Shown: positions 4,989-5,170 of the stretch, piece by piece
Layout: each line of letters starts with the position of its first letter
How positions within the stretch are numbered: position 1 is the stretch's first letter
Assembly: GCA_964563535.1 (NCBI GenBank)
Contig: CAZLXP010000144.1
Span: forward strand, 1-5,170
Direction of reading: 5' to 3'
DNA: 5,170 bases
Source: WVWN01 sp964563535
GTDB lineage: Bacteria; RBG-13-66-14; B26-G2; WVWN01
The notes under the pieces: model-generated
Told to the model about the DNA's origin: nothing
Database searches by the model: none
Seen by the model: the letters and a program-made list of their open reading frames with translations, nothing else
Translations under genes and position numbers: made by a program

Positions 4989-5109
4989 AAATAAAGTTAA
5001 AACTACGCGCGCCCCTATCTCGGTTATGAGGAGGTTGAGCGGGTTAGGGGTAAGGTGTGGGTTTGTATCGTTAAATCGCCGCGCTTAGTTGGCGGCGGAG
5101 GTTACGGAC

Positions 5110-5170
5110 ATGGCCAAGGCTAAATTTGAGCGGACGAAGCCGCACGTGAACGTGGGGACTATAGGGCACG
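5110..5170 (+). CDS. tuf: Translation elongation factor Tu, N-terminus (cut by window end)
   Basis: Twenty codons are visible and the gene runs off the right edge. The residues (MAKAKFERTKPHVN then VGTIGH) are the very conserved EF-Tu start, ending just before the GTP-binding P-loop (G-H-V-D-H-G-K). EF-Tu carries aminoacyl-tRNA to the ribosome in the cytoplasm and hydrolyses GTP on codon recognition. GGAGGT (5097-5102) lies 7 bases before the ATG, an ideal spacing. The gene appears to be the first of its transcript from the promoter at 4914-4942. In many bacteria secE/nusG or ribosomal protein genes follow, which cannot be checked here. Confidence 0.95.
   Translation, partial: MAKAKFERTKPHVNVGTIGH

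Noticed and set aside
4943..5109. tRNA gene between the promoter and tuf, as found in many bacteria
   Set aside because: No cloverleaf, no GTTCGA-type T-loop and no acceptor stem pairing could be found. The only strong stem is the isolated 8-bp hairpin.

Overview
The window looks like chromosomal DNA from a Gram-negative-type (two-membrane) bacterium, probably of an uncultivated lineage. The support is a lipoprotein signal, several secretory signal peptides, sigma-70-like promoters and the start of a bacterial tuf gene. The minus-strand genes are very GC-rich, while the first 2 kb are visibly less so. The NHL-repeat protein and the GGGGCGACTGG/CCAGTCGCCCC palindromes recall genomes assembled from metagenomes. 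That is an impression only, and I cannot place the phylum.

Layout. Bases 1-217 hold a near-consensus promoter (21-50), an imperfect terminator-like hairpin with a T tract (99-140) and a leader. Two plus-strand genes follow. The first (218-964) encodes a secreted protein that looks like a degenerate beta-propeller. The second (1035-2006) encodes a secreted six-repeat NHL beta-propeller. Both end in nearly the same 12-residue tail (P-x-S-L-G-x-[VI]-K-A-L-F-[QR]). Both are followed at or just after the stop codon by copies of one palindromic element. A bidirectional terminator (2061-2090) separates them from a convergent minus-strand operon.

The minus-strand operon starts at a good promoter (4707-4679). 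It encodes a TPR plus periplasmic-binding-domain protein resembling LpoA-type activators of penicillin-binding proteins (4655-2925). A LysM-like/TPR lipoprotein follows (2928-2116), coupled by a 4-base GTGA overlap. The domains suggest that both products act at the cell wall or outer membrane.

Bases 4656-5109 are non-coding. They carry the operon promoter, a cluster of imperfect direct repeats resembling the end of an insertion element, an unexplained GC-rich island, a TTGACT-17-TATAAA promoter and a leader of about 160 bases with a perfect 8-bp hairpin. The window ends 61 bases into tuf (elongation factor Tu).

The least explained items are the shared tail-plus-palindrome 3' module of the two propeller genes and the promoter-terminator unit at the left edge.
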